Shown one piece after another: positions 50,115-61,641 of a stretch of 64,000 nucleotides of DNA. The DNA is from Asterochloris sp. CNOR1 (lineage: Eukaryota > Chlorophyta > Trebouxiophyceae > Trebouxiales > Trebouxiaceae). Both the position numbers and the translations under genes were made by a program. The first letter of the stretch is position 1, and each line of letters begins with the position of its first letter. The stretch lies in contig OZ017751.1 of NCBI GenBank assembly GCA_963969365.1, positions 2,418,001 to 2,482,000 on the forward strand, in the 5' to 3' direction. The notes under the pieces are model-generated. The model was not told the DNA's origin and ran no database searches. It saw only the letters and a program-made list of their open reading frames with translations.

Positions 50115-52482
50115 CTAGCCAAAACCAAGAGCAGTGGCGGCAGCGAATACGAGAAAGAGGGAGCCACCAATGTAGCCCACGGTCTTCTCTGATATATATT
50201 TGGAAGCAAAAGCGCCTGCCATCACAGCGATGGCTGTGGCCACGGCATGCCCTAGAATGGCACCTCCAGCAACGCCTGCACAGCAGGTCTCAGGCTGGTC
50301 AGGGCCAGTACTCACTGCACCAAACAGGCACCAACGATTGCTTACCAACAGCACTTTGGGATGCTCCAAGGGCAATGGTCGCAAGCATCGACCTGTCACC
50401 CCATTCTGCAACAAAAATGAGGCTTGCCACCTGCAAGCAGCAGTGCTCATACTCAGAGCTGCCAAAGGAACCTCTGCAGCATCATGACACAGGTCTTGCA
50501 CATGGACCAATGCATTTGTGTGGTTTCTGCCACCAGGCATTGCCCTTCCACTTGAGACAAGCTTGTGAGATACATGCTGCAGGTGTCTACACCCACCTCT
50601 GCAAACTTATGCCACCAGGCAGTGCCCGTCCACTTCATAGAGGCATCCTTCACATCCTTGTCGGCAGCACTGAGCTCATCGTCCCCTCCTGCGTCGTCAG
50701 AGTCATAGGCATCCTGGAAAGGCAGGGAACTCATGTGTGAGACCTCTACAATATTGTCACATCACATGACACAACAGCTGAGCATGCGTACGATCAGAGG
50801 GGCTATGCACAAGACCAGGTCTTCAGCATCAATGGTGCCGGAGCAGCAGCCTGGGTGGACCCTCTGCAGCGGCCCAGTGCTGTGCTTGGGGGCTGTAAGA
50901 AGTGCTAGCAGGATGGCAGAATGTGCAGGGCAGCTGATCAGCGTCGTGCCGTGCAGCGCACCTTGAGGGTTCTGAGGCCAAAATAAATGAGGAGGGCAAT
51001 GCCCAGGTACTCCCCAATGGGCACGCTGCCCTTGATAGCGTCAGGCACCTGCTTGAACATGAAGCCGATGGCGACAGAGATGATGGTCATCAGGCCCAGC
51101 GCGGACACTGACCCGGCAAAGCTCAGCCACCGCCCGACCTGGAGGGCACAACGAGGTGCCGACGCGTGAACATGACAATGACATGTGAGGACTTGCTGAG
51201 CTGGCAACGTTCATTGGCGGACCTGCGAGGCAGTGCTGGCTGTAACATGTGAGCAGTACAGCAGCACCTGAACACCTGCTGGGCTCAGCTACTGCATGGC
51301 ATGGTGCTGGTGTTTGTGTCCAAGCCCTGATGGTGAGGCAGAAAGCAAGGCGCCCCGAGCTGGCAAAGTTCAACCACTGCTCAACGCTGCCAGCAATAAG
51401 AAACTAGTCTGCCTGTCCGTCATGTCTCCTGGACAGGCAGAGCTTAGCCAGCCTGGCTTGCAGGGACAGAATGCTGAGCAGGATGGGGTCATTGCTGCAC
51501 AGTGGCACTCAACAGCAGCCCATGAGGTGCAGGTCATGCGAACCAGATGGCCCTGTCCCTGAAGACGTCACAGCATGCAGAGGTCGAGTCTGCAGCTGGA
51601 GCTGCTGAAGCAGTCACCTTCATGGCCAGCAGGCCAGCAATGAAGAAGGTCTTATCACCCAGCTCTGACAGGAAGATCAGGGCGAAAGCAGCTGTGAATC
51701 CTGACTTGCCCAGCTGAGAATGCTGCAGCCAGTCCTGCATGGCACACAGCAGATGTGAGCAGACCTGCAAGAATGGCACATGAGGGGCATGTCATGCTCA
51801 GGGGGAGTGCTACATGTATTGATAACGAACATCATGGAGCTGTGAGGCCTGCTAGGCTGAGAGCAGATTTGGCATGGTGCCCAAGGTCAAGATGCCTAGC
51901 ACAGCGGTTCCCAGGCCATAGGCTCTCGACCTGCTGGGCCAAGGGCGGGGCAGCAGCTTGCCAAGCAGCCTCACCTTAATTGCTGGCCAGCTGCCACTCT
52001 GCCAGATGTACAGTGCAGCAGCAACAGTTACTCCAACAAGACCGTAGCCCACCAGGGCAGCAGTCCTGCACCAGCAAGTCAACATGTTCCTACACTTTGG
52101 AGCATGGCGGAGCTAACCACAAGCCAAGTGGCCACCCTGAGATGACTCAGAGCTATAAGCCATCGACCGCAGCAATGCAGGGGCCACCAGCAAGCAAACA
52201 AGCATGCCTCAATTAGCAGCAGCAATGTAGGGCTGACCCTGATGGTTTTTTGCTTGTTGTGGCAAGGGTTGCTGGTTGGGCACTGTTCAGGTTGCTGCCA
52301 TCTGCAGATGCAGCTCCCCCAGTTGCAGTTGCCCTGGTAAGAGGAGGCATTTTGGTGCCTCTGTGATGCCTCAAGCTTGGAGCACGCGTCTGAGAAAGTG
52401 TGAAGGCGCCTGCATGTGGGGCAAGATTTGAGACCAAGAGAGGCGGCATCACATGAAGGTAGATCTGGATGCCAGCAGCCAC
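50115..52482 (-). CDS. GDT1/UPF0016-family plastid Mn2+/Ca2+ transporter
   Basis: Membrane cation transporter of the TMEM165/GDT1 family; plastid members (PAM71, CMT1) supply Mn2+ to photosystem II. Seven exons (52238-52482, 51975-52065, 51618-51734, 50962-51138, 50597-50713, 50346-50430, 50115-50275) are in frame and give 330 residues. The first 75-80 residues are Ser/Thr/Ala/Arg-rich with few acids, a likely transit peptide. Both family signatures are present: SELGDKTFF (E136 to T141) and VAEWGDRSM (E258 to S263). They are separated by an acidic linker rich in Asp (211-249). Hydrophobic segments include [50 protein letters not shown], and the last helix [17 protein letters not shown] ending at the stop. 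The plastid location is inferred from the leader. Confidence 0.92.
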
Positions 52483-52801
52483 CTCTGAGCTTGTGAAGCC
52501 TTGGTAGACGAAAACACAAGCTATGATTTCCCGTGAAAGAAGTCAAGGTGGTTTGGGCTGCAATGCTGTGCATTACTTTTCCGCCCCTTCCAGCCAATGC
52601 AGATAAGCACCCTTTAAAGAGACATATGTTCTGTTAGGGTGTCACGAGTGTACACCCTATCTGACCCTTGATGTTGACCTGCTAGACAGTCTTGCCCCCA
52701 GCTAATCAATGCAACTGCATCTGTCAGGTGTGCACTTGACATGCTGGGATCCTCGTTGGTGCAAGCAGCAGTAGGTCTGCCATTGACTGCCTGCCAGCCT
52801 A
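52483..52801. promoter_or_regulatory. Divergent upstream region, GDT1 / R3H helicase
   Basis: 319 bp between two divergent start codons. The AT-rich word CCTTTAAAGAGACATATG near 52611 is a weak core-promoter candidate for either direction. Confidence 0.3.
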
Positions 52802-55800
52802 ATGCCATCAGATGCTGCCAAGAGGAAGGCCGCTGCCAAGAAGGTGATCCAGTGCAAATTTTGGTGTGATCTGATGGTGCTGCGGGCAATGCTTGACAGC
52901 CTGACTGCTGTGACACACAGGAGCGGGGAAGCAGGAGCACAAAGCCTGTACCCAAACCAGCGTCCAGCAGCTCAGAGGCGCCTGCATTGCCAGATGATGC
53001 AGTGCAGCCTGCTGCCAACTGCCAGCAACATGGCCTGCAGTGCCAGGCATGTCCATGCTGCCCTGCCTGGTTGCCTGTGCTGCACCGTGTCTGCTGCCTA
53101 TTTTTGCACACAACTTCTGCATGTCACTGACTTCTGGCTATCTAGGCAGTCTGAGGTTGCTGCCCAGTGCCTGAACCTATATTTCCTGTCATGCAGTTCC
53201 TGTTTCCAGCCTGCCTGAGTCCCAAGCAGAGGGCCATCCTACATGAGCTGGCCAACAGCCACGGCGAGCCCCATGCCAGCACAGAGGAGGGCACAAACCG
53301 GCGCCTGAGCATCGGAAAGCCGGAGCTGCCCATCAAGGTGTGGGCTTTGCAGCAGTGTCTTTTCAATATTCCTGCTATGCTTGCTGGCAGATTAGCATGC
53401 CTGACAGTGCAGCTGGCAGCAAAAGGCACACGGGATGGTGTGTATAGTCCAGAAGTGCGCAAGCTCGCACACTCAGCATGCCCTGCGCTCACCGCCAGAT
53501 GCTGCCATGTTGCTATCTGCCTGTAAGGGACTGAGGTGACAGCAGTCTCTGCTGCCACCCCGCAGCAACACTGCTCAAGCATTGGCTGAAACCGTGCTGC
53601 CGCCTCTCTGCAGGAGGTGGAGCCAGCAATTGTTTCCCTGTCCAATGCTGAGCTAGCAGAGCTTCTGCGCCAGCACCTGGGCTGGGACTGCCCTGAGCTT
53701 CTAGTTGAGGACAGACACCCTCCAGGCGGCAGGCAGGTCAGATTTGACAGGCAGCCTGATGCACCACAAGCAGCACATTTGACACCAGATGGCAGGGCAC
53801 CGCCTCAGCCAGGTGCAGCACAGTAGCAGGCTCGATCACACATGAGGCGCGGTCTGAAGGGAAATCCCCAGTGCGGTGTTCAAGCCGCCTGGCATCATCT
53901 AGTCAGCTATTGACTGCATGGCAAGTGACTTGATAGCTTTGGCGGTCACAGCTCTGCGCACTGCAGGGGGACAAGGCAGCAGCCGCCTCAAATGATGCTC
54001 AGGGGCCGCCCTTGAGCCTGGAGGGCTTTGTGGCCCAGATGCTGCCCCTCATTGAGATGGAGAAGGCTGCAGAGGTGGCACAGGTAAGTTTGAGCTCTAA
54101 CCCTGGCAGAGGTCTGCCGGTGACTGGGCGGCACCATGCCCTGCATCCTCTTGTGGTGCAGTCCCCGTCAAGGAGAGACCTATAGTGCGAACTTGCTGCT
54201 GCTGTTCTCCACCTCATGCTGCCACCTTGCTTGTGCCTAGGGCTGCATGTATCAATCATGTGTTGGCACGCTGATGCCAATCTGCACTTCGGAGTGCCTA
54301 TATTTGTGCGAATTATTGTAGGCATGGCTGCTTTCTGCACCTTGCACTCCCAGCGCCTGTGGCACTGGTGGCAGCCCCCCATGATGCAGCCTTGCTGCTG
54401 CTGGTGCAGGCCACCCAGGGTCCCCTATGGCAGTGCAGGCCCAGTCAAGCCTGGCAGCGGCACAGCCCAACGCAGCAGAGGCGAGGGGCAGGGTCCTGCC
54501 AAACCTGAGGCTGCGGGATGCAGAGGGCGGCTTGCTAGGGCGCACTCTGTTGACCCTCATTGCAAATAAGGTGGGAAATGCTGGCTGGGCGCTGCCGCCG
54601 ATCCGCAAAGCAAAATTGTGCATTGCAGCCCATGTCTCAGTCTGACAGGCATTGCCATGATGTGTGGGTCTGATGCAAGATGCCCATAACAGCAAGCCAC
54701 CTCCGCAGTGTGACCCCTGCTTTCTCGTGTACTCCTTGCTGGTGGCGGTTGCCAGTCCGCATCACTTAACGGCCCATGACGCCATGCCTCTGCCCTCACA
54801 ATCGTCTGCCCCGTGACATGGTGGACTGGCGCCTTGACAAGGAGGACAGCAGCCAAATTTCCTAGCTGTGCACAGTTGTCTAGCATGTGCAAGGAGCTGA
54901 TGGCGCCGCATGGCTGCACACGCCCTGTGCCCCCAGGAGTTGCCATTCCCGCTGATGGCCATCTTCTGCCACAGCAATGCAGGAAAGGAAGGCCAAGACT
55001 GAGGGCTAAACCAAACCCCAAGCTGAGAACTGCAGGGCTCTGGAGGACCATCAACGCTGCCGCTACCCCCACACAAGATGTCGCCCCACGATGTGGTAGA
55101 CCTGCGCGCCAACAAAGGGGACAGCAATGGCCCTGCGCTGGCCAGCGGTCTGGTTTACCGGGTGAAGGACGATGCAATCACTGTGGCAGCAGAGGAAGCG
55201 CCCGACGAGGGGCTTGACCAGCCCTTGCGTCTGGAAAAGCTGGCAAATGAGGTGAATGGCTGGGTGGGAATGCCTGCGTTCTGAAGGCGCACACTGCATG
55301 AGAGACGGTGCCGTCACTGCGAAGCTCATGATGATGGGCTTCAACATCCACGTGCCTGGCCGAATCTGCTGCCTTCAGGTGCCTGGCCAAAACTGCTGCA
55401 GGATCTGGAGCCCCATGAGAGCTGCTTGTTGTATCCTGACTGCTGCGAACATGCTGAGTAACAACCTCCTGGCGGGAGGCTTGCCACATGCTGTTTGATG
55501 CCGGCAGTGCAGCCTGCAGTGGACACCAGCATGTCAGCTGCTTCCAGCATGCTGCAGGCCACCTGCCACAGCAATTTCAATTGCACCCAGAACAGGGGCT
55601 AGTTGAAGGTGCTGGGTGTTCTGGTTATTGGAACTGCCCAAAATGGCTCATCAGGTCTGGCAACTGAGCAATGGTCCCAAGTGCCTGGCAAGCCCGGGAA
55701 GGCACCCCAAGGACTTGCATAGTCACCTGCTGCACTGGTGCAGCAACGCCGATGGCAATGGCGTGGCATGGCACCAGCACCTGCAACATTGGCGCACATG

Positions 55801-58800
55801 CCGGCAACCTGCCAAAGCATGCCGGTCGCAACTCTGCTGGCAAGAGCCTGGACCACTGGCGGTGCCCTGAGGAGAACCGTAGAGGAATGTGGCCAGCAGT
55901 GCTGTGCTGCAGGTCACCTACAAGAGGCTTGAGGAGGGCTTTGACTACACTGGGCGCAGGTGTTGCATCAGGGCCCGCATTGGGCTCCACAAGTTGCGAC
56001 TTGACAGACCGAAGCATGCTCAAGCTTTGACATCAGAACTCACTGGATGGCTGTGCAGGTGACATACAAGAGGCTGAAGGAGACACTGACCACCCTGGGG
56101 GCAGGTGCAGCCTCAGGCCCGGCAGCTGGGCTGGTGGATGTGCTATTTGGCAGGCGGAGGCCCAGATTTGCGTCCCAGGCGCCTGCCTGGAGGCCCTACA
56201 ATTCAGGTGTGGCATGCAGCTGGAGTGCATTGTGAAGCTGGATGTGTGCTTGCAGAGTTACAGACAAGTGCTGCCTTCAGTCTCCAGCACATGCGCTGGC
56301 TGCAAGAATCAACTGCAAAGGGCCGTTTCACTGACGCTGCTATTTGAGGCCTGCAGGTCTTGATGCATCTCAACGGGCAGCTGTCAGCAAGGCGCTATCA
56401 GCTCAGGACATCGCTCTGGTCCATGGGCCACCCGGCACAGGTGAGGGTGTATGCACTGCTGCCCAAAAGATCATGGTGTTGGAAAGACGCTCAGCTCCAG
56501 CTAAGTGCAAGCAGTGCCTGTAAGCCCTTGCCTTGTCGGTGTGGTTGTTGTTGATGCCACGCATGGCTGCAGATGGCAGCAGTTACCTTCCATTTCACAG
56601 CATCTGCGTGGCTGCTGCAGTATTGATTTCAAAGCATCTGCCTCTGATGCCTCCAGGCAAAACCACAGCTGTGGTGGAGATCATTCTGCAGGAGGTGCAG
56701 CGCGGCAGCAAGGTGCTGGCCTGTGCAGCCTCCAATGTGGCTGTGGACAATTTGGTGGAGCGCCTGGCCAGAGCTAACCCCAAGATGTCAGTCGTGCGAG
56801 TGGGACACCCTGCCAGGCTCCTCCCCCAGGTGTGGCATGGCTGGCCAGGTCTCCTCATGACTGTCCGCGCGCATGTCTGGTTGGATGCCCGGCTCCTGCT
56901 TCAGGGACACTGGGCCTGGTTGAGGAGGTTGAGGGCGCATGGTTAGCCTTCTGACGCCTGCTTGATGAGGCCCGGCACATTGCAAGACCAATGTCACAGA
57001 AGCATTGCAGTTTTGAGTGGTCAATTGCAGCCAGACAAAGCTGACCGCACCAGTGGCCAGGCGTCCTGCGCAGGCAGCCCCAGGCTGCGCAATTCGCATG
57101 TTTGTGCGGCTGCTCCCAAGGTGTCGTCAGCAGGCATCCCGCTGCTGTGTACATGCTGGAGGGCACGCGACAGGAGTGCACTGTGCTCTGCCTCTATCGT
57201 GCATCACATTGCATGCTCAAGCCCCTTGCACCCCTGGCGCCCGTAATGGGTTGAAGCTGTTGGTGTCAATATTGATGCATGCCCAGGGGCCTAGGCACTG
57301 ACGAACAAGAACTTTGCATCTGAGCAGGCTCAAGGGCCTTGGCAGTACAGGCTGTGCTGTGGGGGTGGGCTCAGCACCCTAATGATGCCTTCAGCCCTGC
57401 CTCACAGCAGCAGCTAGCCTGGACTGCCTAATGCTGTAGGTTCTGGACAACAGTTTAGAGGCCCATGTGCTGCGCAGCGACAACAGCAGCCTGGCCCGTG
57501 ACTGCCGAAAGGACATTAAGGCAGCCAATTCGCGCCTCCTCAAGCTGGGCCGCAAGGTGTGCCAAGCACCGCTCCATCTTTTCTGAGTTGTGCAGCCTGC
57601 CAAAAGAGGAACCTGTGATATTGTCCCCATCTTTACAAACAACAAACTATGAAATACCTAAGTACTATGCAGAGCACTGCTCCCTCCGCTCCGAGCTGAC
57701 ATTCCCTGCTCTGAGCTGTGCACTGGACACATATCAGGGGTGAGGGCGCCACAACTCCAGTGCCGACTGTGCAGGACCTTGCAGAGTACTGCTCGGTCCG
57801 CCCTGAGCTGCAGCCTTGCAAGCCGGCATGTGGCTGTGTTGTTGCCATGTGCAGCAGCAACTTTGCCCTTGCCTGTCCAGATGTAGTCAGGGCTTCCCTC
57901 CGTCTGCTTCATGCTGCGCAACCTCCCTCCGCTCTGCACTGCGCATCTCACAACAGATCCAGAGGTTCTGGCACCATGAATGCAGGACTTTGCCGAGCGC
58001 CACTCCATCCTGCGAATCTGCAGACCACCCCATGCTTGTGCAAGATTATGCAGGACGCCTCCCCATTTGCTACGCAGCCTGCTGAATCTACAATCTTCTT
58101 TCCGTGCAGGTCCTACACGCCGTACCATCCGCTCTGAGCTGTGCTGCCCAAACAGTGCCTTTACAAGGCTACACATAGCGCTGCTCGATGCACTATAAGC
58201 TGCGCAGCCTGCTGACGCAACAGGGCCCCTGACTTTGCAGGACTATGCGGAACGCCGTTCGATCTGCTCTGAGCTGCGCAGCCTGTTGAAGGAGGAGAAG
58301 CAGCGCCAGCAGAAGGCCGTCGAGGAGGTTCTCAAGCACGCCAGCGTGGTGTGCGCAACACTGACAGGGGTGGCTGGCTACAGCCTGCGGGACACACCCT
58401 TTCATGTGACTGTGGTGGATGAGGCTGCACAGGTGGGCAGTGCAGGTGATGGCATAGGTCCTAGCTACAGCCTGTGGGATCCAGGCTTTGCTGGGACTAT
58501 GGTGGATGACGCTGCACACGAGCAGATCTGATGGCTCTCCCATGCTTTGGCACGCCCTGCATTGTGACAGCTGTGCCCTTTGAGGTACTGCATTGCAAAG
58601 GCGCACTGTGTGGCGCTGCTGAGTGCTGTGAAAGCAGCCACATGGAGGCCCAGCCTGCCGCCCCTTGTGCTGCTGGCCAGGTGGGTGCTCACCAAACACA
58701 TCAAATGGGTGCCGCAGAACCTGAAAGCAGTCACATGCAACGCAGCTTTGCATGAAAGTGCTGCAGCACATCCACTGCGCTGTATGCCGGCCACCCTTGC

Positions 58801-61322
58801 AAAGCACAGCACAGCATGTGACGCTCGGGCTGCTCATCAGCGTGCTGCCTGGGTGCACAGTGTCTGCTGTCGGGCCATCGTGCCCTGCTGGCAGATTTTG
58901 CTGGGCTGGCTGATTGACCAGTTACAATGTTGACAATGTTGCAGGCCCTGGAAGCAGCAACATGGATCGCCCTCCTCAGGGCGCCACGCGCCATTCTGGC
59001 TGGAGACCACCTGCAGCTGCCGCCAACCGTGATCTCAGATGAAGCCTTGCGCAAGGTGTGTCGATAATCCTTTGCATGCAGCTTTCTTGGAGGTGCTCTC
59101 GCATGACAGCCTGCCCTGGACACATGGGGTTGCCACAGAGCCTTGCATTCTGGAAATCAGGCTGTTCCTTCATTCAATGTGGGCTGCACCTGCCCTTCTG
59201 TTCATGAGCATATGCCTGGCTGTGCCAGAAAAAGCCGCTGGTTGGCTTTGCAGGTGCCCGCTGCATGGAATGCGCTGGTGGCTCCTTGCTCTCAGGTCTG
59301 CAATGACCTCCGTGTAAGCAACTTGAGTGCGTGCAATCAGGGCGCACTTGCATCGCTGCTGCAAGGCACCATGGTGGAGCCTAAGTGACTGCACCTCACA
59401 CAGGTTTCTGCTGCTCGTACCCTTGGGCAGCACATGAAGCATCTGCATGCTGCACCTCAGGCTGGGCTTTGCTGCTGATGCAGGTCCTGGGCGGTGACCT
59501 GCTCTGACTCTCATACAGTACCAATCACATGGGCTGCGTCTGTTGATCAGCTATGCTGCTGTTGCAGGGCCTGGGCAGGACCCTCTTTGAGCGCCTGCAG
59601 CGTCTGTATGGCCCCACTATAAGCCAGATGCTGACGGTGCAGTACCGCATGCACGCAGACGTGATGCAGTGGGCTTCGGATGAGCTGTATGGCGGGCACC
59701 TAAGTGCACACAGTTCCGTGGCTGGGCACACTCTGCAGGACCTGGCGGTGAGTCCTTGTGCTGCTCCCTGGCTTTCGCTGGTCAGGTGCCTTGTGGGGCT
59801 TGGCCACAAGCTCAACAGCCTGGCAATTACGCAGCAGCCGATCTGCATGGTAGCCACCTCAACAAGCACAGCCCTGCGGCCAGCCACACTGCGCTCAGTG
59901 GCCATGCAGTACATTGTGCATGATCTTTAGGCCCTGTAGAGTGTGATCTGCCACCACAAAGGCACCTGGCAGGGACCAGACCCAGACAGCTGGCTGCATA
60001 CTTGCTGTTAGGTAACATGCATGCTATGCAGGACCTCGTAGTGAGCATGCATCACGAGCCCTTGGTGCTGGTCCTTTCCCACATCAGCCACATGTTGCAG
60101 CCCAGTCCATACAGCTGTTTGCCAACATGCACTCTATGGGGCCTGGCAGCAAACTGACAGCCCCCTGGCTGAACATCAAAGGCACAGTGCAGTGGCCATC
60201 GCCTCTGTGGTGCCCGGCTGTGCGCCCTGGGGAAAGCCGAAGTCGTCAGCCTGATATGCAGGATGTGGAGTGTGCAGCCATAGATGGAGAGCCGATGCCA
60301 GTGCTGCTGCTCATCGACACAGCTGGCTGTGGCATGGAGGAGCGGGTGGAAGAGGAGGGTGACAGCAAGAGCAATGACGGGGAGGCGCAGGTCTGGCCCT
60401 TCATTGGGCCAGTTGCTGTTTGCGTGGCCACCAAGCACCCTGCTTGCACATCATTGCAGGGGCAGAAGCTCATCAGATCCAGGTTGTGATACTGCTGCGG
60501 TGCCTGCGAGCAACCAAGAGCATTGTCAGTCCCTTACTGCAACCTGTAAGGCCTGAATGATGGACGTCCATTGCAGGCCACAGGTCCAGGCTGCTGCCCG
60601 CCCACCCCTCCCCCCCAAACCAAACAGGAATTACATGGGGTCAATGGGCCCTGTGTAGTGACTGGCTCCACCTAAATGCAATAACTGGCTCCACCTCAAT
60701 ACAGACAGGCTTGCTAACCCCCGTCCAAGAGCCAGATCACTTGCCTGCAGCGGGGTTGCAGGCGTCTGGGCCGCAGGCAGGCCGCCCCTGGCTGATTCAA
60801 CCTAGCCCTGCTGGTGTTTAGGTTGTGATGGCCCACGTGGAGCGGCTGACCCAGGTGGGGGTCTCCCTCCAGGACATTGGCATCATCACGCCATACAATG
60901 GGCAGGCAGCAGCGCTGCGGGCGCTGCGTGGGGAGGGCAGAGCAGGCCTGGAGATCAGCTCTGTGGACGGCTTTCAAGGTGGCCTGTTCTCTAGAGGACA
61001 TGCCGAGGATTTTCTCCAATGCAGACACAGCTGCCTCCTGCGCATCCTGACATTTCATTGCACACTCGTGACCCAGTCTGCCCATGCAGGCCGTGAGAAG
61101 GAGGCCATTGTCATCTCCATGGTGCGTTCCAACAGCAAGGGCGAGGTGGGGTTCCTCTCAGACCACCGCCGCATGAATGTGGCTGTGACCCGGGCTCGGC
61201 GGCACTGCGCACTTATCTGCGACTCAGAGACAGTCCAGCATGACCCCTTTCTGGGGCGCCTGATTGCCTACTTTGAGGCCCATGGCGACTTGATGAGCGC
61301 TGAAGAGCTGAGACCTTCATGA
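52802..61322 (+). CDS. IGHMBP2/SMUBP2-like SF1B helicase with N-terminal R3H domain
   Basis: UPF1-like 5'-3' RNA/DNA helicase. Sixteen exons (52802-52843, 53197-53337, 53614-53736, 53967-54083, 54439-54570, 55078-55251, 56059-56206, 56357-56440, 56657-56829, 57440-57556, 58241-58432, 58945-59055, 59568-59747, 60262-60390, 60822-60978, 61090-61322) are in frame and give 750 residues. Residues 15-61 form an R3H domain (R26xxxH30 in [18 protein letters not shown], then [10 protein letters not shown]). The IGHMBP2 core follows: [42 protein letters not shown], Walker A GPPGTGKTT (316-324, split by an intron), [20 protein letters not shown] (DEAAQ 477-481), [50 protein letters not shown]. Human IGHMBP2 has R3H and an AN1 finger after the helicase; neither is seen there here. 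The exon 6 acceptor (CACAAG) is unusual. Confidence 0.92.
55913..55995 (+). pseudogene. Decayed duplicate of helicase exon 7 start
   Basis: After CTGTGCTGCAG it reads VTYKRLEE, then shifts frame and continues as [16 protein letters not shown], against the true exon 7 at 56059: [24 protein letters not shown]. The offset is about 146 bp. A frameshift separates the two matching halves. Confidence 0.75.
57561..58222 (+). repeat. Array of about eight decayed copies of helicase exon 11 start
   Basis: Exon 11 starts at 58241 with codons [19 protein letters not shown]. The 684-bp intron before it holds relatives of this DNA at about 57561-57612, 57664-57698, 57775-57823, 57896-57927, 57986-58022, 58042-58084, 58116-58150 and 58174-58222. 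Several keep a TGCAG acceptor directly before the GAC codon (57775, 57986). All are frame-broken or diverged. Confidence 0.75.
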
Positions 61323-61641
61323 ATGATTAAATTGTTTTACATCTGCTGTTGCCAGCACCTGAGGGTCTTTCAGCGCAACTCAATGACAGCGATCTTGCTT
61401 TGGCTTACCAGAGCATTCAGAACTGCTCTGTGAGAGCTCTGTCTGGGTGGTGGCAGCCTTCCCCTGATGGGAGCCTTTTTCATGGCAAGACGTACTCATA
61501 GGTTTCGTGATAGAACCTGGACTCCCCCCATTATTGACTCCGAAAGCCAGATCAGCTTTGATTGACCAGGCGCGGCTGCCCGACTCAGACTGAGGGGTTT
61601 TACCAGCAGCCAAGTTTGCCCTGTGAGGTGGCGCTGCTGGC
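61323..61641. other. Intergenic region, helicase end to GPDH start
   Basis: 319 bp, both flanking genes on the plus strand. It should hold the helicase 3' UTR and the next promoter. I see no other gene or clear motif. Confidence 0.35.

Noticed and set aside
54950-55010. Candidate helicase exon starting [10 protein letters not shown]
   Set aside because: It reaches a stop without a usable donor, and joining 54570 directly to 55078 keeps frame and homology.
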